A stretch of DNA of 64,000 bases from Paenibacillus swuensis (GTDB lineage: Bacteria; Bacillota; Bacilli; Paenibacillales; DY6): NCBI RefSeq assembly GCF_001644605.1, contig NZ_CP011388.1:3252501-3316500 (forward strand), in the 5' to 3' direction. The position numbers were made by a program, and so were the translations under genes. Within the stretch, counting starts at the first letter, position 1. Every line of letters begins with the position of its first letter. This document shows, piece after piece, positions 24,869 to 35,298 of the stretch. The notes below the pieces were generated by a model. The model searched no databases. It was not told the origin of the DNA and saw only the letters and a program-made list of their open reading frames with translations.

Positions 24869-25448
24869 CATCACACGGGAAGCAATGATGAAAGCGGTTG
24901 AAGGCGCGATGCCTCTGAAACGGTGGAAACATACGTTGGGCGTCATGGAAACGGCCGTCACTTTGGCCCAGAGGTTTGGCGGTGATCCGCATAAGGCGGA
25001 TTTAGCAGCATTGTTGCATGATTATGCCAAATATTGGCCGACAGACCGAATGGAAGCCGTTATCCGCGAACAAGGCTTGCCGCACGAACTGTTGGAATTT
25101 GATAAAGAACTTTGGCATGCACCGGTAGGGGCTTACGCGGTACAGCGCGATTTTGGCATTGAGGATGAAGAAGTGTTGGACGCGATACGCTACCATACCT
25201 CCGGACGGGCGGATATGACGTTGCTGGACCGGATTGTCTGTCTTGCGGACTATATGGAGCCCGGGCGGGATTTTCCGGGAGTGGACCGCATTCGGGAGCT
25301 GGCTGAGGAGAATTTAAACCTCGCTTTAGTCGCGGGATTTGATTCGACGATCGGGTTGCTGGTGTCCAAAAATAAGCGTATTTTACCATCAACCGTTGAA
25401 GCTCGAAACTCATTAATTACAGAAGTAAGAACATCTAAGGAGGAATAG
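24861..25448 (+). CDS. yqeK: HD-domain hydrolase YqeK
   Basis: HD superfamily metal-dependent hydrolase of 195 residues, the family now linked to symmetrical cleavage of diadenosine tetraphosphate. Metal ligands are visible in KRWKHTLGV, LLHDYAK and RYHTSG. GGAGGAG at 24844-24850 supports the ATG at 24861 rather than one at 24852. Confidence 0.93.
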   Translation: MHSITREAMMKAVEGAMPLKRWKHTLGVMETAVTLAQRFGGDPHKADLAALLHDYAKYWPTDRMEAVIREQGLPHELLEFDKELWHAPVGAYAVQRDFGIEDEEVLDAIRYHTSGRADMTLLDRIVCLADYMEPGRDFPGVDRIRELAEENLNLALVAGFDSTIGLLVSKNKRILPSTVEARNSLITEVRTSKEE

Positions 25449-25450
25449 GC

Positions 25451-25798
25451 ATGGCAGCAACTTCAGAACAATTACTCGAAGCTGTGGTAAGAGCGGCGGA
25501 AGATAAAAAAGCAATGAATGTCGTTGCGTTAAACTTGGAGGGCATTTCCTTGGTCGCGGACTATTTCGTCATTTGCCACGGGAATTCCGACACGCAAGTA
25601 AACGCGATTACTACGGAAATCAAGAAGCAAGCCGACAGTGTCGGGGTAGCTTTGCGCGGCGTTGAAGGTACGGATACAGGTCGTTGGGTGCTGATTGATC
25701 TGGGCGACGTGGTTGTCCATGTGTTCCACCGGGATGAGCGTGAATACTACAACATCGAGCGTCTCTGGTCAGATGCGAAGGTGGTTGAGCTCGCATGA
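25451..25798 (+). CDS. rsfS: Ribosome silencing factor RsfS
   Basis: Binds uL14 on the 50S subunit and blocks subunit joining under starvation. The 115-residue protein has the family blocks DYFVICHGNSDTQVNAI and GRWVLIDLGDVVVHVFHRDEREYYNIERLW. Overlaps the next gene by four bases. Confidence 0.96.
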   Translation: MAATSEQLLEAVVRAAEDKKAMNVVALNLEGISLVADYFVICHGNSDTQVNAITTEIKKQADSVGVALRGVEGTDTGRWVLIDLGDVVVHVFHRDEREYYNIERLWSDAKVVELA

Positions 25799-26727
25799 GT
25801 CTGACAGCAGGCACAATCGTTAAGCTAAAGGTGAACCGTGAGGTTTCACCTTTCGGTTTTTTTGTGGGGGACGGCGAAGAGGAACTGCTCATGCCTTACT
25901 CTGATGCGAATACGAAAGTTCGGGTAGGCGACAATGTTGAAGTTTTCATCCACCACGATACCGATGACCGGATGATGGCAACGATGCGCAGACCCGTGCT
26001 TACGCTGGGAGAGATGGCGCTGCTGCAAGTAGCTGACATTCATCCGCGGCTAGGCTGCTTCCTTGAGATGGGGTTGGGCCGTCAGATGCTTCTGCCTAAC
26101 CGACAGCTGCCGGAGTTGCATGAGCTGCGCCCGCTTATCGGGGACCATGTCTATGCCGTCATGGGGCATGACAAGCAAGGGCGCTTGCTAGCCAAGCTAG
26201 CAACCGAGGACGAGCTGATAGAGCGCTGCTTTCACGCGCCTTCCTCGTGGAAGGGCCAATGGATGGAGGCTGTCGTGTACAAGCCTCTGCAGATGGGCAC
26301 TTTCGTCGTCGTGGAAGGCGGCGTGCTTGGTTTTGGCGCGATCGGCATGATTCATGCCTCGGAGCGTGTAGGTTTACCGCGCCTCGGTGAGCGCGTGAAG
26401 GTGCGTGTTGCCTTTATTCGTGAGGACGGACGCGTGAACCTATCGATGAAGCAGCCGAAGGAAGTCGGCCGGGATGATGACGCGGAGCTTCTGCTCGCGT
26501 TCATCAAGGAGCGTCCGAACGGCGGCATGCCGTATTCCGACGCAACGGCGGCGGATTTGATCCAGACGCGCTTCGGTATAAGCAAGTCGGCTTTTAAGCG
26601 GGCCGTAGGGAAGCTGATGAAGGAAGGCTTGGTATATCAGGAGGGCAGCTGGACGTACTTAACAGCGAACCGGGAGCAAGCCGGGCAGGGAGCGAATCAG
26701 GAACCGGGCGAGAGTGAGCAGGAGTAG
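25795..26727 (+). CDS. cvfB: CvfB-like S1 RNA-binding regulator (YitL)
   Basis: A 310-residue protein with tandem S1-like OB folds (for example SPFGFFVGDGEEELLMPYSD and VVEGGVLGFGAIGMIHASE) and a C-terminal winged helix (TRFGISKSAFKRAVGKLMKEGLVYQE), matching CvfB/YitL, implicated in virulence-factor and RNA regulation in staphylococci. It is coupled to rsfS by ATGA, an insertion relative to the B. subtilis order where yqeM follows rsfS directly. The middle is GC-rich. Confidence 0.9.
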   Translation: MSLTAGTIVKLKVNREVSPFGFFVGDGEEELLMPYSDANTKVRVGDNVEVFIHHDTDDRMMATMRRPVLTLGEMALLQVADIHPRLGCFLEMGLGRQMLLPNRQLPELHELRPLIGDHVYAVMGHDKQGRLLAKLATEDELIERCFHAPSSWKGQWMEAVVYKPLQMGTFVVVEGGVLGFGAIGMIHASERVGLPRLGERVKVRVAFIREDGRVNLSMKQPKEVGRDDDAELLLAFIKERPNGGMPYSDATAADLIQTRFGISKSAFKRAVGKLMKEGLVYQEGSWTYLTANREQAGQGANQEPGESEQE

Positions 26728-26817
26728 AGAGTAGCGTAAAAGAGATGCAAATGAAAGAAAATTCTTTCCTTAATCGTATACTGGTTTCAGCAAATCATGG
26801 AAAGGAAGTGCCTCCCG

Positions 26818-27627
26818 ATGTCTTATGGCCAATTCGCCTATGTTTACGACCGGCTTATGGAGGATATGCCTTATCCGGAATGGGTCGAATGGGCGCAGAC
26901 TTGCTGGACACGTCAGTTGTCGGATTTGCTCGGTCATGTCGAAGGACAACCCCATGTGAACTTTTCTCATTCTGTTATCCCCAAACACGTCGTAGATTTG
27001 GGATGCGGAACAGGTAGTGTCACGATTCCTTTGGCTAAAGCCGGCTATCGCATAACAGGTATTGACCTGTCCGAAGATATGTTGGCCGTGGCCGGTCACA
27101 AACAGTTGGAACAAGGCATCCCCTCTGAACAGATTCGCTGGTTGCAACAAGATATGAGGGAGTGGAAGCTGGCTGAACCTGTTGATGCCGTCATTTCTTT
27201 TTGCGACTGCCTCAACTATCTGCTTGAAGAGGAAGATGTGGTTTCTGCTTTTCGCCAATCCTATGAAGGTCTGAAAGAAGGCGGGATGTTCCTGTTTGAT
27301 GTGCATCATCCGAACCAGCTTCGCCGATATTATGAGAGTCAGCCGTTTATGCTCAATCTGGAGGATGTCGCTTATATTTGGACTTGCGATTACTTGGAAG
27401 ATTTGATGCAGATTGAGCATGAGCTTACCATTTTTGCGGAGGAACCGGGTTCATCGGGGTTATTTAGGCGTGTGGATGAGGTTCATACCCAGCGCGCATA
27501 TGCCTTGAAATGGTTGGAGCTGCAGTTAAAAGAAGCGGGCTTTCGCGAGGTGCGGATGTATGCGGATTTCAAGTTTGAGGCGCCTACGGAGGAATCGGAT
27601 CGAGTGTTCTTTGTGGCAGTCAAGTGA
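26818..27627 (+). CDS. yqeM: SAM-dependent methyltransferase YqeM
   Basis: Class I methyltransferase of 269 residues. The cofactor loop is VVDLGCGTGSVTIPLA, with motif II GIDLSEDML and FCDCLNYL following. AAGGAAG at 26802-26808 places the start at 26818, so the protein begins SYGQFAYVYDRLM as in family members. It closes the yqe cluster. Substrate unknown. Confidence 0.92.
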   Translation: MSYGQFAYVYDRLMEDMPYPEWVEWAQTCWTRQLSDLLGHVEGQPHVNFSHSVIPKHVVDLGCGTGSVTIPLAKAGYRITGIDLSEDMLAVAGHKQLEQGIPSEQIRWLQQDMREWKLAEPVDAVISFCDCLNYLLEEEDVVSAFRQSYEGLKEGGMFLFDVHHPNQLRRYYESQPFMLNLEDVAYIWTCDYLEDLMQIEHELTIFAEEPGSSGLFRRVDEVHTQRAYALKWLELQLKEAGFREVRMYADFKFEAPTEESDRVFFVAVK

Positions 27628-27632
27628 GCAGC

Positions 27633-27662
27633 TTGACATGGACTTGTATTATTACATATAAT
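27633..27662 (+). promoter_or_regulatory. Sigma-A promoter of leuS
   Basis: Consensus TTGACA (27633-27638) and TATAAT (27657-27662) with an 18-base spacer; the -35 lies just past the yqeM stop. The start point would be near 27669, at the head of the T-box leader. Confidence 0.85.
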
Positions 27663-27668
27663 TTGTAA

Positions 27669-27949
27669 TATCTGTTTGAATAGTCAGGCGTTGATGAGGA
27701 GCCCGAGTTTCGTCACCATCTTCAGAGAAGCGGTGTATTGGTGTAAGCCGCTGTTGGTCGAAGCAGGATCTCGCCTCGGAGTCTTACGGCCCAAAGTTTG
27801 CGTATACACGCAAATAGATAAGCCGGAACGTTTCACCCGCGTTAAGGGTTAGAGTGAGTAGGGGCAAAGAATGCCTTCTGCTAACTAGGGTGGTACCACG
27901 GGAATCAAACCTCGTCCCTAGCGATTACGCTAGGGGCAGAGGTTTTTTT
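27669..27949 (+). promoter_or_regulatory. T-box riboswitch of leuS
   Basis: The leader has the hallmark AGGGTGGTACCACGG at 27887-27901, the antiterminator sequence that pairs with the acceptor end of uncharged tRNA. A stem I with CAGAGAAGCGG and GGTGTAAGCCGC (AG bulge and terminal loop) lies at 27722-27752. A terminator with arms around CCTAGCG/CGCTAGG and a run of seven T ends at 27949. A CUC leucine codon at 27770-27772 is in the expected specifier area, but I could not fold stem I well enough to prove it. Low charged tRNA-Leu should allow read-through into leuS. Confidence 0.92.
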
Positions 27950-27962
27950 GTTTGGAAACGAA

Positions 27963-28092
27963 GCAAAACTCAGCTTATGCTTACGAAGTCAGTTTTGCTA
28001 AAGCAAAACTCAGCTTATGCTTACGAAGTTAGTTTGCCTAAAGGCAAAACTCAGCTTATGCTTACGAAGTCAGTTTTGCTAAAGCAAAACTC
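27963..28092 (+). repeat. Tandem hairpin repeat, three copies plus a partial, in the leuS leader
   Basis: Three units of 40-41 bases start at 27963, 28003 and 28044, each GCAAAACTCAGCTTATGC followed by TTACGAAGT and AGTTTTGC, and a fourth start (GCAAAACTC) lies at 28084. Neighbouring units form hairpins AGTTTTGC-TAAA-GCAAAACT. In the second junction the stem changes to GCC...GGC on both sides, a compensatory change. It lies after the T-box terminator and ends at the leuS ribosome site. The period is not a multiple of three, so it is not coding. Confidence 0.95.
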
Positions 28093-28109
28093 TCAGGAGG
28101 AAAACAAAC

Positions 28110-30545
28110 ATGGAAAAAGAACAAGGCTACATCCCCCAAACCATCGAACCCAAATGGCAGCAGCACTGGGATCAGAACAAAACATTCAAAGTGCTTGAAA
28201 ACAGCGACAAGCCCAAGTTCTACGCGCTGGATATGTTCCCTTATCCGTCCGGTGACGGCCTGCACGTAGGTCATCCTGAAGGTTATACGGCCACGGATAT
28301 CGTATCCCGCTATAAACGGGCGCGCGGCTACAACGTGTTACACCCTATGGGCTGGGACGCGTTCGGCTTGCCGGCGGAGCAATATGCTCTGAACACGGGG
28401 AACCACCCGCAGGGCTTCACAACCAAGAACATTGATAATTTCCGCCGTCAGATTAAATCCCTGGGGTTCTCCTACGACTGGGACTGCGAAATTTCCACGA
28501 CGGATCCGGCTTACTATAAGTGGACGCAGTGGATCTTCATCCAGTTGTACAATAAAGGTCTTGCTTACGTGGCTGAAGTGCCTGTGAACTGGTGCGCGGA
28601 GTTGGGTACGGTATTGGCGAATGAAGAAGTTATTGATGGCAAAAGTGAGCGCGGCGGCTTCCCGGTTGTGCGCAAACCGATGCGCCAATGGATTCTGAAA
28701 ATTACCGAGTATGCCGAGCGTCTGCTGGAAGATCTGGAAGAACTGGACTGGTCGGAGAGCATCAAAGATATGCAACGGAACTGGATTGGCAAATCCAAGG
28801 GCGCGGAGGTTGTCTTTGATATCGACGGTCACCAGGATGCGAAGCTAACGGTCTTCACAACTCGTCCAGACACACTGTTCGGCGCAACGTATGCGGTTCT
28901 GGCGCCGGAGCATGCTCTTGTGGAGTCGATTACAACAGCGGAGCAACAGGATGCGGTGAAGCAATATCAAGAGAAGGCGGCGCGCAAGTCCGACCTTGAG
29001 CGCACCGACCTTGCCAAAGATAAGACAGGCGTATTCACAGGCGCCTATGCCTTGAATCCCGCGAACGGTGCAAAGCTTCCGATCTGGATCGCGGATTATG
29101 TGTTGGCAGGTTATGGCACAGGAGCAATCATGGCCGTTCCGGGCCACGATCAGCGTGACTGGGAATTCGCCAAGCAATTCGAGCTGCCGATCGTTGAGGT
29201 GGTTGCGGGCGGCAATGTGCAAGAAGAAGCTTATACGGCCGCGGGTCCTCACGTGAATTCGGAATTCTTGAACGGACTCAACAATGAAGACGCGATTGCC
29301 AAGATGATTACCTGGCTGGAAGGCGAAGGAAAAGGTCAGGGCAAGGTGACCTATCGTCTGCGTGACTGGTTGTTCAGCCGTCAGCGTTATTGGGGTGAGC
29401 CGATTCCGATTCTTCATCTGGAAGACGGAACGATGAAGCCTGTTCCCGACGATCAATTGCCGTTAATGCTGCCGGAAACGAACGAAATCAAACCGTCCGG
29501 TACCGGTGAATCTCCGCTGGCGAACGTGACCGACTGGGTCAACACGATTGATCCGGAAACCGGCATGAAAGCGATGCGTGAAACAAACACCATGCCTCAG
29601 TGGGCAGGCAGCTGCTGGTATTACCTGCGGTTTATCGATCCGCATAACGACAAGGAGCTGTGCTCTCAAGACAAGCAGCAGCAATGGCTTCCCGTAGATC
29701 TTTATATCGGCGGTGCAGAGCATGCAGTGCTTCACTTGCTCTATGCCCGCTTCTGGCATAAAGTGTTGTATGACCTGGGTGTTGTCGCAACCAAAGAGCC
29801 GTTCCATAAGCTTGTCAACCAAGGTATGATTCTGGGCGATAACAACGAGAAAATGAGTAAATCCCGCGGCAATGTCATTAATCCGGATGATATCGTGAAG
29901 GAATTCGGCGCGGACACACTGCGGATGTACGAAATGTTCATGGGCCCGCTGGAAGCGACGAAGCCTTGGAACACGAACGGTGTGGAAGGAACCTACCGCT
30001 TCCTGAGCCGGATCTGGCGTCTGTTTGTATCCGACAATGGGCAATTGCATCCTAAAATTACAGAAGCGGATAATGGTACGGAAACCTTCCAGCGCACATG
30101 GCACAAAACGATCAAAAAAATAACGGAGGATTACGAGAACCTCCGCTTTAATACCGCGATTTCGCAGCTTATGATATTTGTGAACGAAGCCTACAAAGCA
30201 GATCATGTTCCAATGCAAGCCGCCAAAGACTTCGTTCAGATGCTGGCGCCTCTGGCTCCTCACATCGCGGAAGAACTTTGGGAGAAGCTGGGTCACAGCG
30301 AATCCATTACTTACGCGGCATGGCCGACGTACGACGAAGTGCGGACGGTGGAGAACGAAGTGGAAATCGTTGTCCAAGTCAACGGTAAAATCGTAGACCG
30401 GATTACGATCGCTGCCGATCTGAACGAAGCGGACATGGAAGCGAAAGCGATGGAGTCCGATAAAGTAATTGAAGCGATGAACGGGAAAGCCGTGCGCAAG
30501 GTCATTGCGGTTAAAGGCAAAATTGTAAATATCGTTGTTGGCTGA
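28110..30545 (+). CDS. leuS: Leucyl-tRNA synthetase
   Basis: Class I aminoacyl-tRNA synthetase of 811 residues charging tRNA-Leu. The HIGH-type motif HVGH is at residues 52-55 within [15 protein letters not shown], and KMSKS at 581-585; the editing domain lies between. CAGGAGG at 28094-28100 precedes the ATG. The bacterial-type length is normal. Its leader carries a T-box and the hairpin repeat. It separates yqeM from comER, which are closer together in B. subtilis. Confidence 0.98.
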   Translation: MEKEQGYIPQTIEPKWQQHWDQNKTFKVLENSDKPKFYALDMFPYPSGDGLHVGHPEGYTATDIVSRYKRARGYNVLHPMGWDAFGLPAEQYALNTGNHPQGFTTKNIDNFRRQIKSLGFSYDWDCEISTTDPAYYKWTQWIFIQLYNKGLAYVAEVPVNWCAELGTVLANEEVIDGKSERGGFPVVRKPMRQWILKITEYAERLLEDLEELDWSESIKDMQRNWIGKSKGAEVVFDIDGHQDAKLTVFTTRPDTLFGATYAVLAPEHALVESITTAEQQDAVKQYQEKAARKSDLERTDLAKDKTGVFTGAYALNPANGAKLPIWIADYVLAGYGTGAIMAVPGHDQRDWEFAKQFELPIVEVVAGGNVQEEAYTAAGPHVNSEFLNGLNNEDAIAKMITWLEGEGKGQGKVTYRLRDWLFSRQRYWGEPIPILHLEDGTMKPVPDDQLPLMLPETNEIKPSGTGESPLANVTDWVNTIDPETGMKAMRETNTMPQWAGSCWYYLRFIDPHNDKELCSQDKQQQWLPVDLYIGGAEHAVLHLLYARFWHKVLYDLGVVATKEPFHKLVNQGMILGDNNEKMSKSRGNVINPDDIVKEFGADTLRMYEMFMGPLEATKPWNTNGVEGTYRFLSRIWRLFVSDNGQLHPKITEADNGTETFQRTWHKTIKKITEDYENLRFNTAISQLMIFVNEAYKADHVPMQAAKDFVQMLAPLAPHIAEELWEKLGHSESITYAAWPTYDEVRTVENEVEIVVQVNGKIVDRITIAADLNEADMEAKAMESDKVIEAMNGKAVRKVIAVKGKIVNIVVG

Positions 30546-30556
30546 TCAACATCAAC

Positions 30557-31390
30557 CTAGTCAACCTTTTGAACGTAAAATTGAGCTTCAACTTGTTCCA
30601 CATCTTCATAATATTTCTTGTGCGTCGTCTCAATTAATTCGTTGAAGACGCCGTGCAGCCTCACGCTCAACAAACGCAACGCTTCCTCGGTTATACCGCC
30701 GGGGACGCTGACGCGTTTCTGCAATGTCTCCGGGGTGAAGCCTCCGACCGTCAGCAGCTTACCGGTGCCAAGCACCATCTCTGATGCCAGTCTGGTCGCT
30801 TCCTCATGGGGAATGCCGGTTTCCTCGACTGCGGCATCGACGAATTTTTGCACGAAAAAGGCAAGAAAAGCCGGTCCGCAGCTCGACAAATCGGAGGATA
30901 CTCGCGTAAATTCCTCTTCTATTCGTATTGGCATCGACACATGCTCCAGCAAGTTCTCCAACAACAGTTGTTCTTCCGGCATAACCCTGGCTCCATGAAT
31001 ACATAACGTAGCCCCACTGCATACATAATTGGTTATACTTGGAATAATTTTGGACACCTTACTCGGCACTTCCGCTTCCAACTGTCGAATCTGGACTGGA
31101 CTTGTAATAGATACAAGCAATTGCTCCGGCTTCAGATCATCTTTAATTTCTTCAATGACTTTGCGGAACTCTTTAGGTTTCACACATAGGAATACGATAT
31201 CGGCTGTCATAGCAACCGTTGTATTATTGTGAACTGCCTGCAGGCCGGGATATTTCGTCGCCAATGTTTGCGCCTTAACGAATGTTCGGTTAGCAGCCAC
31301 GATTTTCTGGGGCAATACAGCACCGGATTGGATGAACGACTCAATCAGAATACTCCCCATGCTTCCCGTACCGATGAAACCAATTCTCAT
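30557..31390 (-). CDS. comER: ComER, pyrroline-5-carboxylate reductase-like protein
   Basis: A 277-residue ProC-family protein with the dinucleotide fold opening MRIGFIGTGSMGSIL and the C-terminal VSVPGGITEEALRLL. Divergent placement from comEA is the same as in B. subtilis, where comER has no proven competence role but is linked to sporulation. It converges on leuS with an 11-base gap and no clear terminator. GAGGAGG precedes the start. Confidence 0.92.
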   Translation of the reverse strand: MRIGFIGTGSMGSILIESFIQSGAVLPQKIVAANRTFVKAQTLATKYPGLQAVHNNTTVAMTADIVFLCVKPKEFRKVIEEIKDDLKPEQLLVSITSPVQIRQLEAEVPSKVSKIIPSITNYVCSGATLCIHGARVMPEEQLLLENLLEHVSMPIRIEEEFTRVSSDLSSCGPAFLAFFVQKFVDAAVEETGIPHEEATRLASEMVLGTGKLLTVGGFTPETLQKRVSVPGGITEEALRLLSVRLHGVFNELIETTHKKYYEDVEQVEAQFYVQKVD

Positions 31391-31560
31391 ATCAATCCCT
31401 CCTCAAGGAATAGGCCACGCAAGGCATGACAAAGCCAAAAAAACTTTTATAAATATATGCTATAGTTTTCCATTTCATTCCACAATACGCAGTTGAGGGT
31501 TTATGGATGTGATAAAGTCTATTTTTCGTGTGCACAAAGAAAGGGGAGATCATTATAGCT

Positions 31561-32121
31561 TTGTTATCGGGACGAGCAGCCAAAGGTTTATTGCTCGCAA
31601 TTATGCTATGCATTTGTGGATGGATCAGTTTTATTGTATTGGTTTCAAGGGAACAGGAAGCACCGCCGGGTTGGATGGCTGTCAATGAGGGTATGGAGGA
31701 AGCAATGAAGGATGCTCCTTTGGCAGCGGATAAGGAGAGCAATGTCAGTTCCGATGTACATTCCCCACAGTCTAAGTCTGCTCAAACACCTACAATTCGC
31801 GAAATCCAGACACCTGTGCTTGAAGCTTCAACTACCGCGAAGTCTCCCGCACCCGCGAAATCATCCTCAACCACCAAGCCCCCCGAACCCCCGCAGCCTA
31901 GGGCAGCGACCGGCGGTATCCTGAACATCAACGAGGCAACTGCGGTACAACTGGACACATTACCCGGGATCGGTCCTAGTAAGGCGGAGGCGATTGTGGC
32001 TTTCAGGGAACAAGGCGGCCCTTTTCAGAGCATTGAACAGATTCAGGATGTAAAGGGAATTGGCCCGAAGCTTTTTGACAAAATAAAAGGTTTGATCTCC
32101 GTGGAAAATATGAGAAAATAA
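31561..32121 (+). CDS. comEA: Competence DNA receptor ComEA
   Basis: Membrane-anchored DNA-binding protein of the uptake machinery. One N-terminal span (AAKGLLLAIMLCICGWISFIVLV) is followed by a long Ser/Thr/Pro/Lys-rich extracytoplasmic linker and a C-terminal helix-hairpin-helix pair (LNINEATAVQLDTLPGIGPSKAEAIVAFRE and VKGIGPKLFDKIKGLI). The start is uncertain: AAGGGGAG at 31541-31548 favours the TTG at 31561 (186 residues); a GTG at 31528 lies before the ribosome site. Confidence 0.92.
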   Translation: MLSGRAAKGLLLAIMLCICGWISFIVLVSREQEAPPGWMAVNEGMEEAMKDAPLAADKESNVSSDVHSPQSKSAQTPTIREIQTPVLEASTTAKSPAPAKSSSTTKPPEPPQPRAATGGILNINEATAVQLDTLPGIGPSKAEAIVAFREQGGPFQSIEQIQDVKGIGPKLFDKIKGLISVENMRK

Positions 32122-32156
32122 ACAAAACTATCATTTCGCAGGAGGTCTCAACGTCC

Positions 32157-32690
32157 ATGACGAATCAACACGCAACATTACCTGTCCGCAAAGATTGGGA
32201 CACCTATTTCATGGATATCGCACATATGGCGGCAACCCGCTCACAATGTCCGAGAAGGCATGTAGGCGCGGTGCTGGTTCAGGGCAAGAAGTTGCTCGGA
32301 ACAGCTTATAACGGCGCTCCCATGGGAGTTGACGACTGCTCCGAGGCTGGCTGCATGCTTGTTGAAGAATACGAGATGAAGCTGGCGGGAGACGGGCAGG
32401 AGATACTTGTCAAAAAGCAACGTTGCGTGCGAACCATTCACGCCGAACAGAATTTGTTGCTGTTTACCGATCGAAGCGACCGCGAAGGCTCAACGGTCTA
32501 TGTTACGGATCAGCCTTGCTGGACGTGTGCCAATCTGCTGGCTAACAGCGGTGTAAGCGAGGTAGTCTACCATCGCCCCTACATGAAAGACAGTGAGAAA
32601 GTGAAAGCCATGATGCATCAGCGCGGAATCGTGTTCCGGATGATGGAAGGCTATAAGCCTCCGATCGGTACTGAAATGCCTTTAACTTAA
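32157..32690 (+). CDS. comEB: ComEB, dCMP deaminase family
   Basis: Zinc-dependent deoxycytidylate deaminase-like enzyme of 177 residues. Zinc ligands and the catalytic Glu are in HAE (95-97) and PCWTC (120-124). As in B. subtilis it lies between comEA and comEC although it is not needed for DNA uptake there. GGAGGTC precedes the ATG. A terminator follows. Confidence 0.95.
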   Translation: MTNQHATLPVRKDWDTYFMDIAHMAATRSQCPRRHVGAVLVQGKKLLGTAYNGAPMGVDDCSEAGCMLVEEYEMKLAGDGQEILVKKQRCVRTIHAEQNLLLFTDRSDREGSTVYVTDQPCWTCANLLANSGVSEVVYHRPYMKDSEKVKAMMHQRGIVFRMMEGYKPPIGTEMPLT

Positions 32691-32720
32691 ACCTTATTAT
32701 TTAATTAGGATAGAGGAAGT

Positions 32721-32759
32721 ACCTCTTTTCCGCGGCATGCTGCGGGGAAGAGGTTTTTT
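32721..32759 (+). terminator. Terminator between comEB and comEC
   Basis: ACCTCTTTTCCGC (32721-32733) pairs with GCGGGGAAGAGGT (32742-32754), one wobble, followed by six T. It should lower or regulate transcription into comEC. Confidence 0.85.
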
Positions 32760-32791
32760 GTTCTGTCCGGGGATGGAGAAGGAGGAAACAC

Positions 32792-35298
32792 TTGAGAAGA
32801 CCTTTGGTTGTATTCACGGTTCACTGTGTGCTGGGATGTTGGGCGGCCTTGTCTCTTCAAGGTTTCAGCTATCTGTGGACGGCACTCCCGGTTGCCGGTA
32901 TGATTCCGCTGCTGTTGAAAACAGGCAGGCTAAGCTTCCCTCAGGCTTTGGTTTGCATGTTGGGTTTTCTTCTAGCGAGTATTTATGCGGACATCGTAGA
33001 TCAACAAAACTATAGTCTTATTAAAGCACCCGCTTACGTCGAAGAAATGGAAGTGGAGATCACAGGTATTGTCGTCTCGAAGCCCGAACGTGACGGCGAC
33101 CGTGTCTTGCTGAATGCTTATACGAAGTCAGTGGCAGCCGGGAGACAATACTCTTCCAAGCAACTTCGGGAAAAGGTGCAGGTATACATCAAGCTTGAAA
33201 GAGAAGATGAGATTAGCGTGGTTGAGACATGGAAGAGGGGGGACACCATATTCCTTAAAGGAGCGCTTCGGACATTCGGAAAGGCGCGAAATTTCGGGGG
33301 GTTTGATTATGGTGAGTATTTGCGCCTTCACCGCGTTACTGGAAAGTGCAAACCAAAGGTTTGGACAATGTCAGTGTATCTTCGCCAAAGGAACTGACTC
33401 TGAAGTTACGATTACTGCGTTGGAATGATGCGGTAAGAGATGTACTGGGAGAACAGACGGATCGGATTTTTCATCCCGATCAAGCCGGTTTTATGAAAAG
33501 TTTGATGCTCGGCATTACGGAAGACGTCGATCCCCTGCAGTTTCAGCAGTTTTCCAAGCTCGGTCTGACGCATATCCTTGCCATTTCCGGCATGCACGTA
33601 GCCGTTTTCGTGGGTGCTTGCAGCTGGTTGTTTCGCGGGTTTGGTCTTACAAGAGAACGAAACTTGGGACTGACTTTCATTCTCGTGCCGATTTACGTTG
33701 TTCTTTCCGGGGCTTCTCCTTCAGCCATCCGAGCAGGCATAATGGCGATGATTGCGTTGTACGCGGCCAAGAACAACGTGCTAAAGGACGGTCTTCATAT
33801 CCTTTGCGCAGCAGCTTTGCTCATGCTGATTTGGAATCCATATTACCTTCGTGATGTCAGCTTTCAATTATCTTTTATCGTAACGGCAGGCTTAATTCTA
33901 TGGGTACCCGCGGTAAATCAATGCTTGCCCCTCCGGTCCTCCATGCTGCGGAGCAGTGTTTCCATCACACTCGTGGCGCAATGCGTATCCTTTCCTCTGA
34001 CGGTGTATTATTTCAATCAATTCTCACTCTTATCATTCGCTGCTAATTTTGTGCTCGTTCCCTACATAAGCTTTCTGATCCTGCCGTTCGGAACTTTAAC
34101 GCTCTTGATCGGCAGTATCTTTCCCTCCGCAGGATTCTGCTTCGCGCGGATGACGGAGAAATTAAACGCTTTTTCCTTTCAATTCGTGGAACATTTAAAT
34201 GGTTTTGCTTTCTTTACGTCCATTTGGCCCAAACCTTCGGTGATGTGGATTCTCTGCTATTACGCGTTGTTGGCTTGGGTGATCCAAGGGACTTTATATC
34301 TCGCGGGGAATGCTCAATCCCTCCAGACATGGAAACGTTTAGGGTACGGCTCATTGCCTATCATCCTCATTATTTCTTTATTGTGGCTCGGTTACAGTCC
34401 TGAACGGTTTACGCGCGAAGGAAGTGTCCATTTTATCGATGTGGGACAGGGGGATTGCATCTTTATCCGAACCCCGGAAGGACGCACGATGTTGATTGAC
34501 GGGGGCGGAACGCTGCAATTTACAAAGTCCGGGGAAGAATGGCGTATCCGCAGGGATCCATATGAAGTGGGGCGCAAAATGCTTGTTCCGCTGCTGAAGC
34601 AAAGAGGGATCCATACGATTGATTATGTTGTGCTTTCGCATCAGGATCAGGACCATATCGGCGGTTTGCAGGCTGTGTTGGAAGACATCCCGGTGGGGAA
34701 CGTTGTTTTTAACGGCACGCTTAAAGAGCATTCGGAAGGAGTATATAAGCTTTTTCGAACAGCTATGGACAAGAGGAGCGTATTGATTGCGGCTGACCGA
34801 GGAAAGAAACTGACATTGGACCCGGATACAACGATTGAATTTCTCTTTCCTGAGGATGAGGACGGAAACGACAATACCATTATATCCGCACCTGAGCAGA
34901 ATGAAGTTTCCTTAATCATGCTCATGAAGATGGCGCAATCGACCTTTCTGTTTACAGGGGATGCGGGTATGCCTTCTGAAGATTTATTGATGAGCCTGAC
35001 ACCCCGACCGCCATTGTCTGCAAGTGGTGATGAGGAGAGCCCCCGACTCGATGTGCTCAAAATAGGGCATCACGGAAGCAAGAACTCCACTTCGGAGACA
35101 TGGCTTCAGTATTGGCACCCGCGAATGGCTGTGATTTCAGCCGGCTCCAACAATCTTTACGGTCATCCTCATCCGGATGTGTTATCCAAGTTGAAAGCGG
35201 AGGGAAGCGCCGTCTATCGAACGGATACGATGGGTGAGATCCAGATGCGGGTTGATAAAGTAGGCATCGCGGTCAGATCGAAATTACCGATACGATAA
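32792..35298 (+). pseudogene. comEC: ComEC DNA channel gene, split by a -1 frameshift
   Basis: ComEC forms the membrane channel for transforming DNA. The N-terminal part (32792-33397; TTG start after AAGGAGG) carries membrane helices and the OB-fold block ending NFGGFDYGEYLRLHR. The frame then shifts near 33336: continuing in the other frame gives YWKVQTKG, the natural sequel, and runs to 35298 through the Competence domain (LTHILAISGMHVAVF) and the metallo-hydrolase domain (FIDVGQGDCIF, SHQDQDHIGG, HHGSKNS). One T missing from GTTTAC (now GTTAC) explains it. All later motifs are intact. Either a recent mutation, a sequencing error or a slippage switch. Confidence 0.88.

Noticed and set aside
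27963-28092. CRISPR array
   Set aside because: The repeat units are adjacent and nearly identical with no unique spacers, and no cas gene is present.
27854-28198. Open frame of 114 codons across the leuS leader repeats
   Set aside because: It runs through the T-box terminator and into leuS out of frame; repeat periods of 40 and 41 bases are not multiples of three, so the repeat is not protein coding.
29463-30377. Open frame of 304 codons opposite leuS
   Set aside because: Mirror of a highly biased housekeeping gene; no ribosome site and no plausible protein pattern.
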